From NCBI RefSeq assembly GCF_021462225.1, contig NC_061812.1, forward strand, positions 36,753,175 to 36,817,174: a DNA stretch of 64,000 bases. Direction: 5' to 3'. Below the pieces are notes generated by a model, which ran no database searches, was not told the origin of the DNA, and was given only the letters and a program-made list of their open reading frames with translations. The DNA is from Girardinichthys multiradiatus (Eukaryota; Chordata; Actinopteri; Cyprinodontiformes; Goodeidae). Position numbers and translations under genes: made by a program. Below, in pieces: positions 1-10,700 of this stretch (position 1 is its first letter; each line of letters begins with the position of its first letter).

Positions 1-676
1 CCACAAAACACATGTGGACCGGTTGGGCAAACTCCCATGAACCCTCGAGTAACCTGTAGAGGGTATAGAGCTGGTCCAGTGTCCCATGGCCGGGACGAAA
101 ACCACACTGCTCCTCCTGAAGCCGGGGTTCGACTATCGGCCGGACTCTCCTCTCCAATACCCTGGCATAGGCCTTACCAGGGAGGCTGAGGAGTGTGATC
201 CCCCTGTAGTTGGAACACACCTTCCGGTCACCCTTCTAATGAAGGGGGACCACCACCCCAGTCTGCCAATCCAAAGGCACTGTCCCAGTTCGCCACGCAA
301 TGTTGAAGAGTCGTGTAAACCTTGACAGCCCCACAACATCCAGACTTGAAGTACTCAGGGCGGATCTCATCCAACCCCGAAGCCTTGCCACAGCGGAGCT
401 TTTTAACCACCTCGGTGACTTCAGCCTGGGTGATGAAAGAGTCCAACCCCGAGTCCCCAGCCTCTGTTTCCACCAGGGAATGCGTGATGGCAGGATTGAG
501 GAGATCCTCGAAGTACTCCTTCCACCGGCCGATAATGTCCCTTGTCGAGGTCAGCAGCTCCCCACCCACACTGTAAACAGTGTTGGCAAAGCACTGCTTC
601 CCCCTCCTGAGGCGCCGGACGGTTTGCCAGAATCGCTTCGGGGCCAACCGATAGTCCTTCTCCATGGCCTCACCGA
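1..676 (-). mobile_element. Rex3 (RTE-clade LINE) fragment, truncated by window edge
   Basis: Minus-strand translation reads as the region before and into the reverse transcriptase of the teleost LINE Rex3. The stretch from [15 protein letters not shown] to GLDEIRPEYF is nearly identical to the larger Rex3 copy at 39836-41335, and the nucleotide match continues to base 1. The match to that copy stops at about 676, where a Tc1-like relict begins, so this LINE copy is 5'-truncated. The frame breaks downstream of the GLDEI motif, so it is not functional. Identification rests on the second copy, which contains both sites used as diagnostic Rex3 PCR primers. Confidence 0.85.
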
Positions 677-800
677 AAAGTTTTGCATATGGATCAAAAT
701 GTTCAAATTTTGGTCTCATCTTATCAGAGCACCTTCTTCTTCATGTTTGCTGCGTTCATACATTGCTTGTGACTAACAGCAAATGTTTGGAATGGCAAGA
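677..800 (-). mobile_element. Tc1-like transposase relict (family with WSDE motif)
   Basis: Read on the minus strand, this resembles the part of a Tc1-like transposase just before the first catalytic Asp (residues like ...AANMKKKVL followed by DETK). It contains several stops. It abuts the 5' end of the Rex3 fragment, so the LINE probably inserted into, or recombined with, an older Tc1 copy. The outer boundary on the right is approximate. Confidence 0.55.
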
Positions 801-1479
801 AGAAAAAAAAAGATAGTTTATTTTTTAAATTGACCTTGTTGACCTACTGGAACTATCTTATCTTTTAGGAGGGACATGTCACAACAAAACTGTTGTCAAA
901 TTTTACATGATTGTAACAGCTTTCTTTCTTGATGCTCACGCTCTGACAGGATCCTAACTCAAATAGGTCAGGGGGATTACCAGTCCTATTCCAGGCTGGT
1001 GATACTTTCCACTTACAGAATGAAATAAGACTTTAAAAACACAGACTGAAAATGTGGTTGAGGCATTCAACTCAGGCAAGTGTTAAACGGTTAGTATTTT
1101 ACTCTTGTTTGCATATTTAGGTAATTAATTTGGGTATTCATAATGCTGATTTTACTGGGCCCATCCTAGACCAATGTCAATATTCCCTGAGTTAAGGCTA
1201 TAAGGAAATTATTTGATGATCAAATTCCGTCCCTTAATATGTGGTAAATTATTTTATTTAATTATTAAAGTTTTCATTTAATATTAGATTCTTGGGGCAA
1301 TTGCTTTCTTTCTTAGCGAAAACACATATGAAGTGTCTGTGTCCTATAGCAAACATGCCCTATGAAGAAAAATTAGGACACATGAGGCTCATATTGAGAA
1401 TAACCTTTCGCCTTTACTTTATCAATGTTGGATCTTTGGGACGACAGAAATTGCCCTGGAGCCTGAAAGACCATATTTA
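801..1479. other. AT-rich sequence upstream of wdr1, no gene seen
   Basis: No coding region or recognisable repeat was found. An ATG at 1354 followed by codons for P-Y-E imitates the start of many WDR1 proteins but has no in-phase splice donor and was rejected as the start. Confidence 0.5.
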
Positions 1480-1703
1480 GGTGAAATTTAGCCATATCGT
1501 TTCAGCGCTTCGCTACTGGTTGACAGCTGCAGCGTATGATCTAAGTTTACCATATAAGGGCAAAGCCAGGCAGAGCGAGAGCTGGGGCCGCTTCCGTGTT
1601 TGTGTGATTAGGCAGGGCAGTGCACACAGCCGTAGGAGCGTCTCTGTCTCACCACATTCATTCATTTGAAAGACAAAGGATACCCCTAAGGCCAGCAAGA
1701 AAA
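1480..1703 (+). promoter_or_regulatory. wdr1: Probable wdr1 promoter and 5' leader with CArG box
   Basis: This stretch just upstream of the wdr1 start codon has more CpG than its surroundings. It carries CCATATAAGG at 1550-1559, a perfect CC(A/T)6GG CArG box, the binding site of serum response factor. The same bases contain a TATA-like ATATAAG. Many actin-regulating genes are SRF/MRTF targets, and WDR1 has been listed among them, so a functional site is plausible. The transcription start is not visible; if the TATA-like core is used it would fall near 1580-1590. The ATG context (A at -3) is favourable. Confidence 0.55.
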
Positions 1704-1719
1704 ATGCCGCTTGTACTGA
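1704..1719 (+). CDS. wdr1: wdr1 coding exon 1 (residues 1-5 and first base of 6)
   Basis: The 16 coding bases ATG CCG CTT GTA CTG A are followed by a perfect GTAAGT donor. The single base left over pairs in phase with AG at the start of exon 2 to make Lys6. This start was chosen because it gives an in-phase junction and a total length within one residue of the human protein. Confidence 0.85.
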
Positions 1720-4700
1720 GTAAGTCTGGGTCATCTTGTGACAAAAGCTGTGCGAAGAAAACTGTTTTGGGGCAAAAACTAATGTGCTGTTTCAGCTAGT
1801 TATTCAGGTACAGCTAGCTAGTTAGCTAGCTAGCCTCGCCCATTCCTGTTTTGTTGTTTGACAATGAAGTTTTACACATGAAAAGACGACTCCGACTTGT
1901 TAAAATCAAAGCTATGCCTGACAAATTGAGTTTCTCTGAAAGATGATCTGCCACTAAATGCAGCCTATTGGTGGTTTGTTTTTGTAAGTTAGCATTAGCT
2001 AGCTGGGCTTTAACGTAACAGAGGAAATAGTTCTGCTCACGTCGTATTGTTGTGACATGTCCAGACAGGGGCTGTCAGACAAGACGTGGCTTAAACCCGC
2101 ACAGTTTCACACACAAATGTCAAATTGTACTGGCGAAAGCCGAAAGAAACTGACCTAAAACTGTTATTGTGACTTATTTTATTTAACTTGCGGAAATCAA
2201 ATGGATGCACCAGCCTGTGCTCAGTTAACACCGATAATCCTCAATAAGTCATGCATTGTCCAGATGTTGATTTATGACATTGTGAGCTTTTAACTTGGAT
2301 TAAAGCAGCAAAGAAGTGATCAGAAATTAATCTAATATTAATGATCGTAGTATTTATTTATTTTTGTATTGTACAAGTGCCATGATTTAGGCATTCGGAA
2401 GGGCTTTTGTTTTTTCGTTGATGTGATTCAACCCTCTGCTAACCTAAAAATATCAATTGGATTTCCCCCTATAGAAAACGCATTTGTTTTTAATTCCAAT
2501 AGGTGTTTAACAGATTTGTGGTCTTGCTTCAGTAGCGTTATAGTTTATGTAAAGTGTTGCATATTTAATATCACTATTGCGTTGTAAATGATCTATCCTT
2601 GACCTAACTTGTTTTTTTTGTGTGCCACAGAAATAGTTTCTCACATTAAACTCCTCCATTCTCATCTAGCATTCAAAAGCTATTGTGAAGATTCCTGTTC
2701 ACGCCCTTTATACCACATTTCATTTAACATGCTGCTTCTGTCGATGACGATTACAATTTTGTAATCCTTACATTGAAAGTTGACTGTTTTACATATTTAT
2801 TACTGTTTAGTTAGCTAATATGCGTATGGAAACGGATCTCGAGGAATCAAAAGTATTTGTAATGTATATGCTGCAAGAAATCGACTATCCTTTTTAAGGA
2901 TTGAGTTGGCAATGTACAGAAAATGAGTGGTGGTAAAAGGTAACATGAGTCCATTGTGGCATCAAGTCTTAAAATGAAGACTAACGTTTTTAATTGTACT
3001 GGAAACTTTAAATGGACTGAATTTCTTTAGTGCTTTTTTAGGTGTACTGACTAATCAAAGCACTTTACACTAGATCCCCACCCACCCACATCACCCAATC
3101 CCACCCACAAACGTGCACACCTAGGCAATATGTAATAAGTTGCCAAATATTCGTTCCATCGTTTTCTATCTGGATGTTATTCCTGAAAGAAAAGTTAGAT
3201 GTAATAAATTCTACAGTAAATGTAAGATGTACCAATCAGATTTTTTTTCTCCTTGTAATTAACCAAGTTGACGTTTTTAAACTGTCTTTAGGGTCTTCTA
3301 TTGGTGGTTGGCATTACTAAAACATCATTTTCTGTATCTGAACTCGGCCAGCATTTCCAAACCCAGCATGTTTCAGTGACAGAAGTTGAAAGTTCCAAAA
3401 TATTAAACGTATGTCAGAAAAAGAGGAAGTTTTTGATTTGCTGATCAGCTAGTCACTGTTCACAGCTGATCAAACTGTAAATCAGCCGATGAACAACCGG
3501 TATTTCGTCAATCTCTTGTAAATTTGTTTAGGAATTAGTACCTCTGACTCCTGGTAACATGTTTTTCTTTTTCAGAGCAAGTATTTGCCAGCCTCCCCCA
3601 GATGGAGAGGGGAGTTGCGAAGGTAATTGGTGGCGATCCCAAAGGAAACAACTTCCTCTACACCAACGGCAAGTGTGTCATCATAAGAAACATTGAGGTA
3701 GTTATTTTTCTCATTAAGCTTTGCTAGCAAATAAAGCTGGTTTGTTTTGGCAATTCCCTTCTCTTGAAAATGACTGTTCCTTCTGTTGTACTTCACAAGA
3801 AGTTGTGAAGTACAACCGAAGTATAACTTCATGGTCTCTTTGCTAAGTTTGGTTTTATTGTCCTTCTACATCATGTTGTGTTGCACTCTAAAATCTCACT
3901 AACACAGTGATGGTTTGCTCTGTTTAGGCACTCCTTTTGTCCCAACGTGCTCTGGCACACTGGTTAAGCTAAATTATGTGTAACTTGGGTTTGTACTTTG
4001 CTGTGCTTAAGAGCGACATCGGCATGACTTGAACTGAGTACATCACCTTTTCAATTCGTTTTCAGCCAAAGCAGTATTTTCCTCCATGCTTTACAAAACC
4101 ACATTTATTTTAGGTTAATTTTTTTTCTTTTGGGTTTTCATTCTTTGTGGGTTAGATTAATCACTTTTAAGTATTGTCTGTTCAGCTGTTTCTTCAACAA
4201 CCTGATTTTTTTTTTTTTTTTTTTTTTGTCTATTCAAGAATCCAGCAATTGCGGACATTTACACTGAGCATGCTCATCAAGTTACTGTTGCCAAGTATGC
4301 CCCCAGTGGCTTCTACATTGCATCTGGAGGTACAGAGCCCTTTTCAACAAATGTATTGCCTTGTACTGCTGTTTTTTGCTGTTTTCTTTAAAGAACATTT
4401 TCTGGCCTTTCAGATGCATCAGGGAAGATCCGTATCTGGGACACCACCCAGAAGGAACACATGCTCAAGTATGAGTACACCCCTATTTCAGGGAAAGTCA
4501 AGGACATTGCGTGGACAGAGGACAGCAAGAGGATTGCAGTTGTAGGCGACGGACGAGAGAAGTAAGAACCAAGGTTTAATCCTAGATTTCTAGAATAAAA
4601 TGATTACACATGGTTAAAGATGAACTGTGGTATAAAATATTGAAACAATCCAGCCAAAAGCAAAACAACAACCTCTTTGTCTTCCAACCCACAAGCTGCA

Positions 4701-7700
4701 ACAGCTGAGTATATGTCTCTTGTTGTAGGTTTGGTGCAGTGTTCTTGTGGGACTCTGGCTCCTCAGTGGGAGAAATCTCTGGCCATGCAAAATTAATCAA
4801 CAGTGTAGACATAAGACAGAAACGCCCCTACCGCCTTGCTACTGCCAGCGACGACACCTGCAGCTCTTTCTTTGAGGGACCTCCCTTCAAGTTCAAATTC
4901 ACGCTAAGGGTAAGCTGGTTTGTTTTCCTTTACATCTTAAGCATCTGAATTCCTTTAGAACAGGATTATTATTATCTCAAAGCTGTCTCACCCTCAAGCA
5001 AGAGGGTAAGAAATTTTCTGGTGGCTTTTAACAGTGTTGCCTTGTGTCGCTGCTTCAACGTTATATAATCTCCATCCCACATAAACGCTTGGTGTGTGTG
5101 ACCCAAATGTATTCAGTTCGGATTGTGCAAGGCATTGGTATTCCAGTCGGGCGCCTCCCATGGTTTTCCTATTACTCTAAGCAGCAGCTGCATGAAACTA
5201 CTTTGGGTGAGGGTGGTCTTCCTCAGCACTAGTTTCCCACTATCCTCAGTTTAATGTTCTCTGTTAAATGAAACCTACGTTTTTACCAGCCAACATGGAC
5301 TAAAATGAGGAAGAACTGACTTCCTGCTTGTCACGAGGAAGAAGGCTTCACACATACATTGTTTTGAGTTTGGGGACTAAATGCATCTCTGCTCCAACAA
5401 ACTATCTGAACAGAACTCATCTGCAACTGCTGTAATGTCTGAAACAGTGAATGTGTAACATCCACTGTTTCAGACACATTGTATAGATTAATCTGTTTGA
5501 ATACCTTTTTATTTCTGTCCACTTACAGCTAATAAAAAAACTTAAGATTAGAATATTCCATCAGACCAATAAAAACATTTTAATGCAGAAATGTGGTCTT
5601 AATGAAACGTATGTTTAATACTTGCGTAGTGATTATTTTCTGAAGCTGCTGAGAACGCTCATAAATTGCCTGTATTGGGAGCAAAAGCCATGTCACGCCA
5701 CAATATGAGAGAAGTCTCTGGGAATTTAAAACCAAACAGAATGATTACAGATTTCCTTTAAAACTGGCTTCTAAGTCTTATTTCAGCGAAAAATGTGGTG
5801 AGAATTAGAAAAAGTACTCTGCTCCTAGAGAATGTAAAGCTTTACTTCAGTTCGTGAGATTTCCTAAAGACTGCCAACATTTCTCTGACCGAGGGTGAAA
5901 GCTCTAAAGCAGGGGTGCCGACGTCCAGTCTTGGAGAACTACTGTCCTGCAACTTTATGATGCACCAACACAACTGATTTAGATTGTTGTATTCCCGAAT
6001 CAGCATGTCAACTCTATGCGTTACATTAACGCTCAGCTTGGACTCCTGCTTTACGTGCACTGTTGTACCGCTCTGGCATCCAATACTGCTCTACATTTAC
6101 TCTCACTCACTTAAAACTGTGCACATATATTTATATTATATTGTAGATATGTTTGTACTGTATTGCACCGACTACGCCAAAACAAATTCCTTGTATGTCC
6201 AAAAACGTACTTGGCAATAAAGCTTTTCTGATTCTGATTCAGCTCTGCAGAGGCCTGGTAACGAGCCATTTATTTAAGGTGTTTAGGTGAAGGGATGTAT
6301 CTAAATGTTGCAGGATAGTAACTGTGGAGGACTGGCCTTTGGGCAACATTGCTGTTTTATCAAATTAGTCATCTAAGTCTTGCTTTCGCTCGCCCTCTTC
6401 ACAGCCTGAGCGAAAAGCAGACATGTCAATGTTGTGGGAAACTGGTTTCTCCGTGCTTAATCTGATTTGGTTTTACAGCTTACTGATGCGAAAAAAATTG
6501 TTTTCTTCCGTCTGTGATGGCAACAACATTTTGTTGCAAGCGCAACTTGTCCTGCTTACATATGGTGTGTTCACATTTCAGGAAAAGGATGGGAATTTTG
6601 AATTCCCGGCAATCTAGTTATCAGTTGGCTAATTCCAGCCATCCTCGAATATACAGGTCCTTCTCAAAATATTAGCATATTGTGATAAAGTTAATTATTT
6701 TCCATAATGTCATGATGAAAATTTAACATTCATATATTTTAGATTCATTGCACACTAACTGAAATATTTCAGGTCTTTTATTGTCTTAATACGGATGATT
6801 TTGGCATACAGCTCATGAAAACCCAAAATTCCTATCTCACAAAATTAGCATATCATTAAAAGGGTCTCTAAACGAGCTATGAACCTAATCATCTGAATCA
6901 ACGAGTTAACTCTAAACACCTGCAAAAGATTCCTGAGGCCTTTAAAACTCCCAGCCTGGTTCATCACTCAAAACCCGAATCATGGGTAAGACTGCCGACC
7001 TGACTGCTGTCCAGAAGGTCACTATTGACACCCTCAAGCAAGAGGGTAAGACACAGAAAGACATTTCTGAACAAATAGGCTGTTCCCAGAGTGCTGTATC
7101 AAGGCACCTCAGTGGGAAGTCTGTGGGAAGGAAAAAGTGTGGCAGAAAACGCTGCACAACGAGAAGAGGTGACCGGACCCTGAGGAAGATTGTGGAGAAG
7201 GGCCGATTCCAGACCTTGGGGGACCTGCGGAAGCAGTGGACTGAGTCTGGAGTAGAAACATCCAGAGCCACCGTGCACAGGCGTGTGCAGGAAATGGACT
7301 ACAGGTGCCGCATTCCCCAGGTCAAGCCACTTTTTAAAATATATGAATGTTAAATTTTCATCATTACATTATGGAAAATAATGAACTTTATCACAATATG
7401 CTAATATTTTGAGAAGGACCTGTATTAGTGCATCTCTAGGACACTTTCTGAAATATCCTTGGTGTGTTTTGTAAAGGGAACTTGAGCAATAATGTGGTTT
7501 TGTTTTCCTCTTGGTTCTGACCTCTACCTACTAGTTGGACACAAAGTTCAGGTGAGGATTTATTACCCAGGAAGTCCTGTGGATGGATGTAGGATGCCTT
7601 GAATATATCAACTTTATACATAAGGTCAAGGTGGTATAACCTACTTGAAAGTAGCACTTTAGTAGGATTTGTAGAGTTTTGAATTATTTGGTATTTTCTT

Positions 7701-10700
7701 TAGTCAGTGCTGTGTTTTTTTTTTTTTTTTTTTTTGCATGAAACAGCATTTTTTTTAATAGTTTAAGTGATGATGGATGTTTTTGTTTTCTAACCCTTTT
7801 CCCTCTGGTCTCCCCTATGACTGCTGCAGGACCACAGCCAGTTTGTGAACTGCATTCGTTTCTCTCCAGATGGAAGTCGACTAGTCACAGCTGGAGCTGA
7901 TGGCCAGGTTGGTTGCCAAATGCAGTCTGTGGGCATGTAATTACATGAAATTAAAAAGCAATTTGGACGATGAAAAAACAGATGATCGTTTAATTAAAGC
8001 ACAAAACATCTTTTAACCATTCTTATGTAGAAAGGCTTCAGGCGGATTGTTGGTGTAATCAAAAGAAGAAACTATAGCTGTTTACTCATAAAGCGGTCTT
8101 GTGTAAAATAACTTATTAAAATGTATTCTCTGCAAGATTTGTAGTCAAGCATAAGCATTCATACCCTGGTGCAAATGCAAGTAATGCATTAGAAAAAATA
8201 TTTAAGGATATGAAAGTAGAACAGAGTCAAAAATTAAAGTGCAGAAAGTTGAGACTTTAAGGGGCAGTTTTAAAGAAGTGTTGGGGCCTGTGAGTGTTTC
8301 ATGCAGGAGAAGTTCTGCTTCAGTAGGAGTATAAACAGACATCAGTCAGTCATTTAAAAATCAAGTCTGGATGCTTATAAATCCCTGTAGTTTAAAGCTG
8401 TCGGGTGCACTGCCACACTGAGCTGGTTTATCAGTCTCTAAAGGTTAAGATCCAGATGTTGTCAATGGTTACTCTGAACATTTTCTTTTTAGGGTAACAC
8501 CAGTTTTCATGTTTATGCTGTGTTCTGATTCACTTCATGCATATATTTCTGCTGCCCTGAAGCGGAGAAATTAGGGCCAATCCCTGTAGCATTTGGCCAA
8601 CATCTGGATTCAGGTTTTGTTAGTAATAGTAAATGCTTTAGCTGTTAAAGGTTAAATTGTCTCTGATATCAACATTAGGGTCAAAAGTTAAACTTATTTA
8701 GAAATGAGCACTATATAGAACAACCCATACAAAATTCTAGTTTTGTAAAGGGATTTTTTTTTTTTTTGGCTTCTTGATGATCTGCAGATATTCATCTATG
8801 ATGGAACAACTGGTGAACGTGTTGGATCATTGGGTGGAGAGAAGGCTCACAAAGGAGGAATTTATGCTGTAAGTCCTTGGGTCCTTAAACAAAATGTTGT
8901 GGTTACACAAATAAGAGAAAAGATGTTTGTATCTTTTTTTTTTTTTTTTTTTTTAACTTGTTGCCTGACTTTGCATTAATTTGGTTAGAAATGTAGGTTT
9001 TGTTTGTCGGAGCCGGTTTTCCAAACCCACCATGCTGTATACCAAGCTTCTAAAAACAGAGAATAGCCAATTTCTTAGTCAAATTATAGAACAGGTTTTC
9101 TAAACGTCCAGTCTTAGATTTAAAAGTAGTTTTTATTTTTTTTTTCTTCCAGTTGACACCATGTTGTCCTTTTGACTATTTACAGATCACCTAAACATGC
9201 TTTTCAAATTTTGTGCACATACTTGTTAAAATTCTTTATTTTTTTAATAACCTCTGCCTCATGACCTGCAGGTCAGCTGGGGCCCTGATGGTTCCCAGCT
9301 GATCTCTGCCTCAGGGGACAAGACCGTGAAGCTCTGGGATGTTGGCGCAGGTACGGCTGTCACCACCTTCAATATGGGCTCTGATGTGACTGACCAGCAG
9401 CTGGGCTGCTTGTGGCAGAAAGACCACCTCCTCAGCATCTCTTTGTCAGGATACATCAACTACCTAGACAAGAACAACCCTGACCGACCCATACGCACAG
9501 TGAAGGTCAGTCTTCAGAGTTTATGGGTGCTATGTGTAGGTCAGGAGGTTCTTTGAATGAAATTTTATGCCTATAGAAGAATTGGTAACAGAGGCTAATT
9601 TATTTTTAGAATGAGTAGGGACTCCATTTTGACAATCTTGTTAATGGATCTCTTCATCCAAGCTGTTTAACTGTAGCACAGAGTAGTTAAAACTATAATC
9701 TTTTCATTAAAGTCCCAATCCTTGTAAATGTAAGCATTTAGCATGCTGATCACGCAGGCAATATAGTCACATTGCTTTTAAGGAAATTTAATGCCATTAC
9801 CTTTGGGACGATCATCCAGAGTAATGTTGTGCAAAGTTAAATTATTGCAACCTTCTGCATACTCTAAAAGGTACATCCGTCTGTTCTACAGGGTCACACA
9901 AAGTCCATCCAGTGTCTGACGGTTCATAAAGGCAACGGCCGATCGTACATCTACTCTGGGAGTCACGATGGACACATAAATATCCTTTCACAGTATATTA
10001 ATGTAAAGCTGACTTCTCTTGAACAAAGCTTGGTTTCTACAGAGTCGTAAGATACTTGGGCTAAATTTGTCATGTTCTAAATGTACACATTTGTAGTTTT
10101 TAAGAAATACACAGGCAGCATTCATATGTTGTAGCTGGCTGTGGTTTGATGGATGCTGGGATCATCCTGCAAAAGGCCCCTGTTGCAGGGCAGGAGACAA
10201 CCCTGCAAGGAAATGATCTCTGGACATTCTAGAGTTCCAAAGCGATCTAAATTGAAAACAAGCAAAATTAATGATGTACACTTAAATGTTTGATAGTATT
10301 TTAACTGAGATAAATTTGAACCATTAGCTAGAAAAAAAGGTGGTGAAACATGGTCACACTGAGATTCATTGTTCAGATGGTATTAAATGACGTTGTATTT
10401 CTCAGATGGTGGCTCAAAAATAAGAAATGTCAGTTTGAACATTGGTCTTCAGTTTGAAATAGAAATGTGCAATATTAAGTCTGGTTTTCAATTTAAAGAC
10501 ACTTGTTTCTCCGTTTGGACTTCCTGCACAATGCAGGAAGTCCAAACTGAGCTCATTACCACAGCACTTTTATTCTGACTGATCAGTTGGGTTTTGTTTT
10601 CAATGATGATGGTTCATGGTTACTTTATTGATACCCAGAGGTAGCTTTGTTTTGCAGTAGTTCAAAACATAAATAAAAGCATCTCAACACAATCAGAACC

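Noticed and set aside
300..776. 158-codon open frame on the + strand at the left edge
   Set aside because: It is the antisense shadow of the Rex3 fragment and runs into the Tc1 relict.
1354..1366. ATG CCC TAT GAA, which spells the MPYE start of many WDR1 proteins
   Set aside because: The frame runs on for dozens of unrelated codons with no splice donor in the needed phase. The ATG at 1704 with GTAAGT joins exon 2 exactly.
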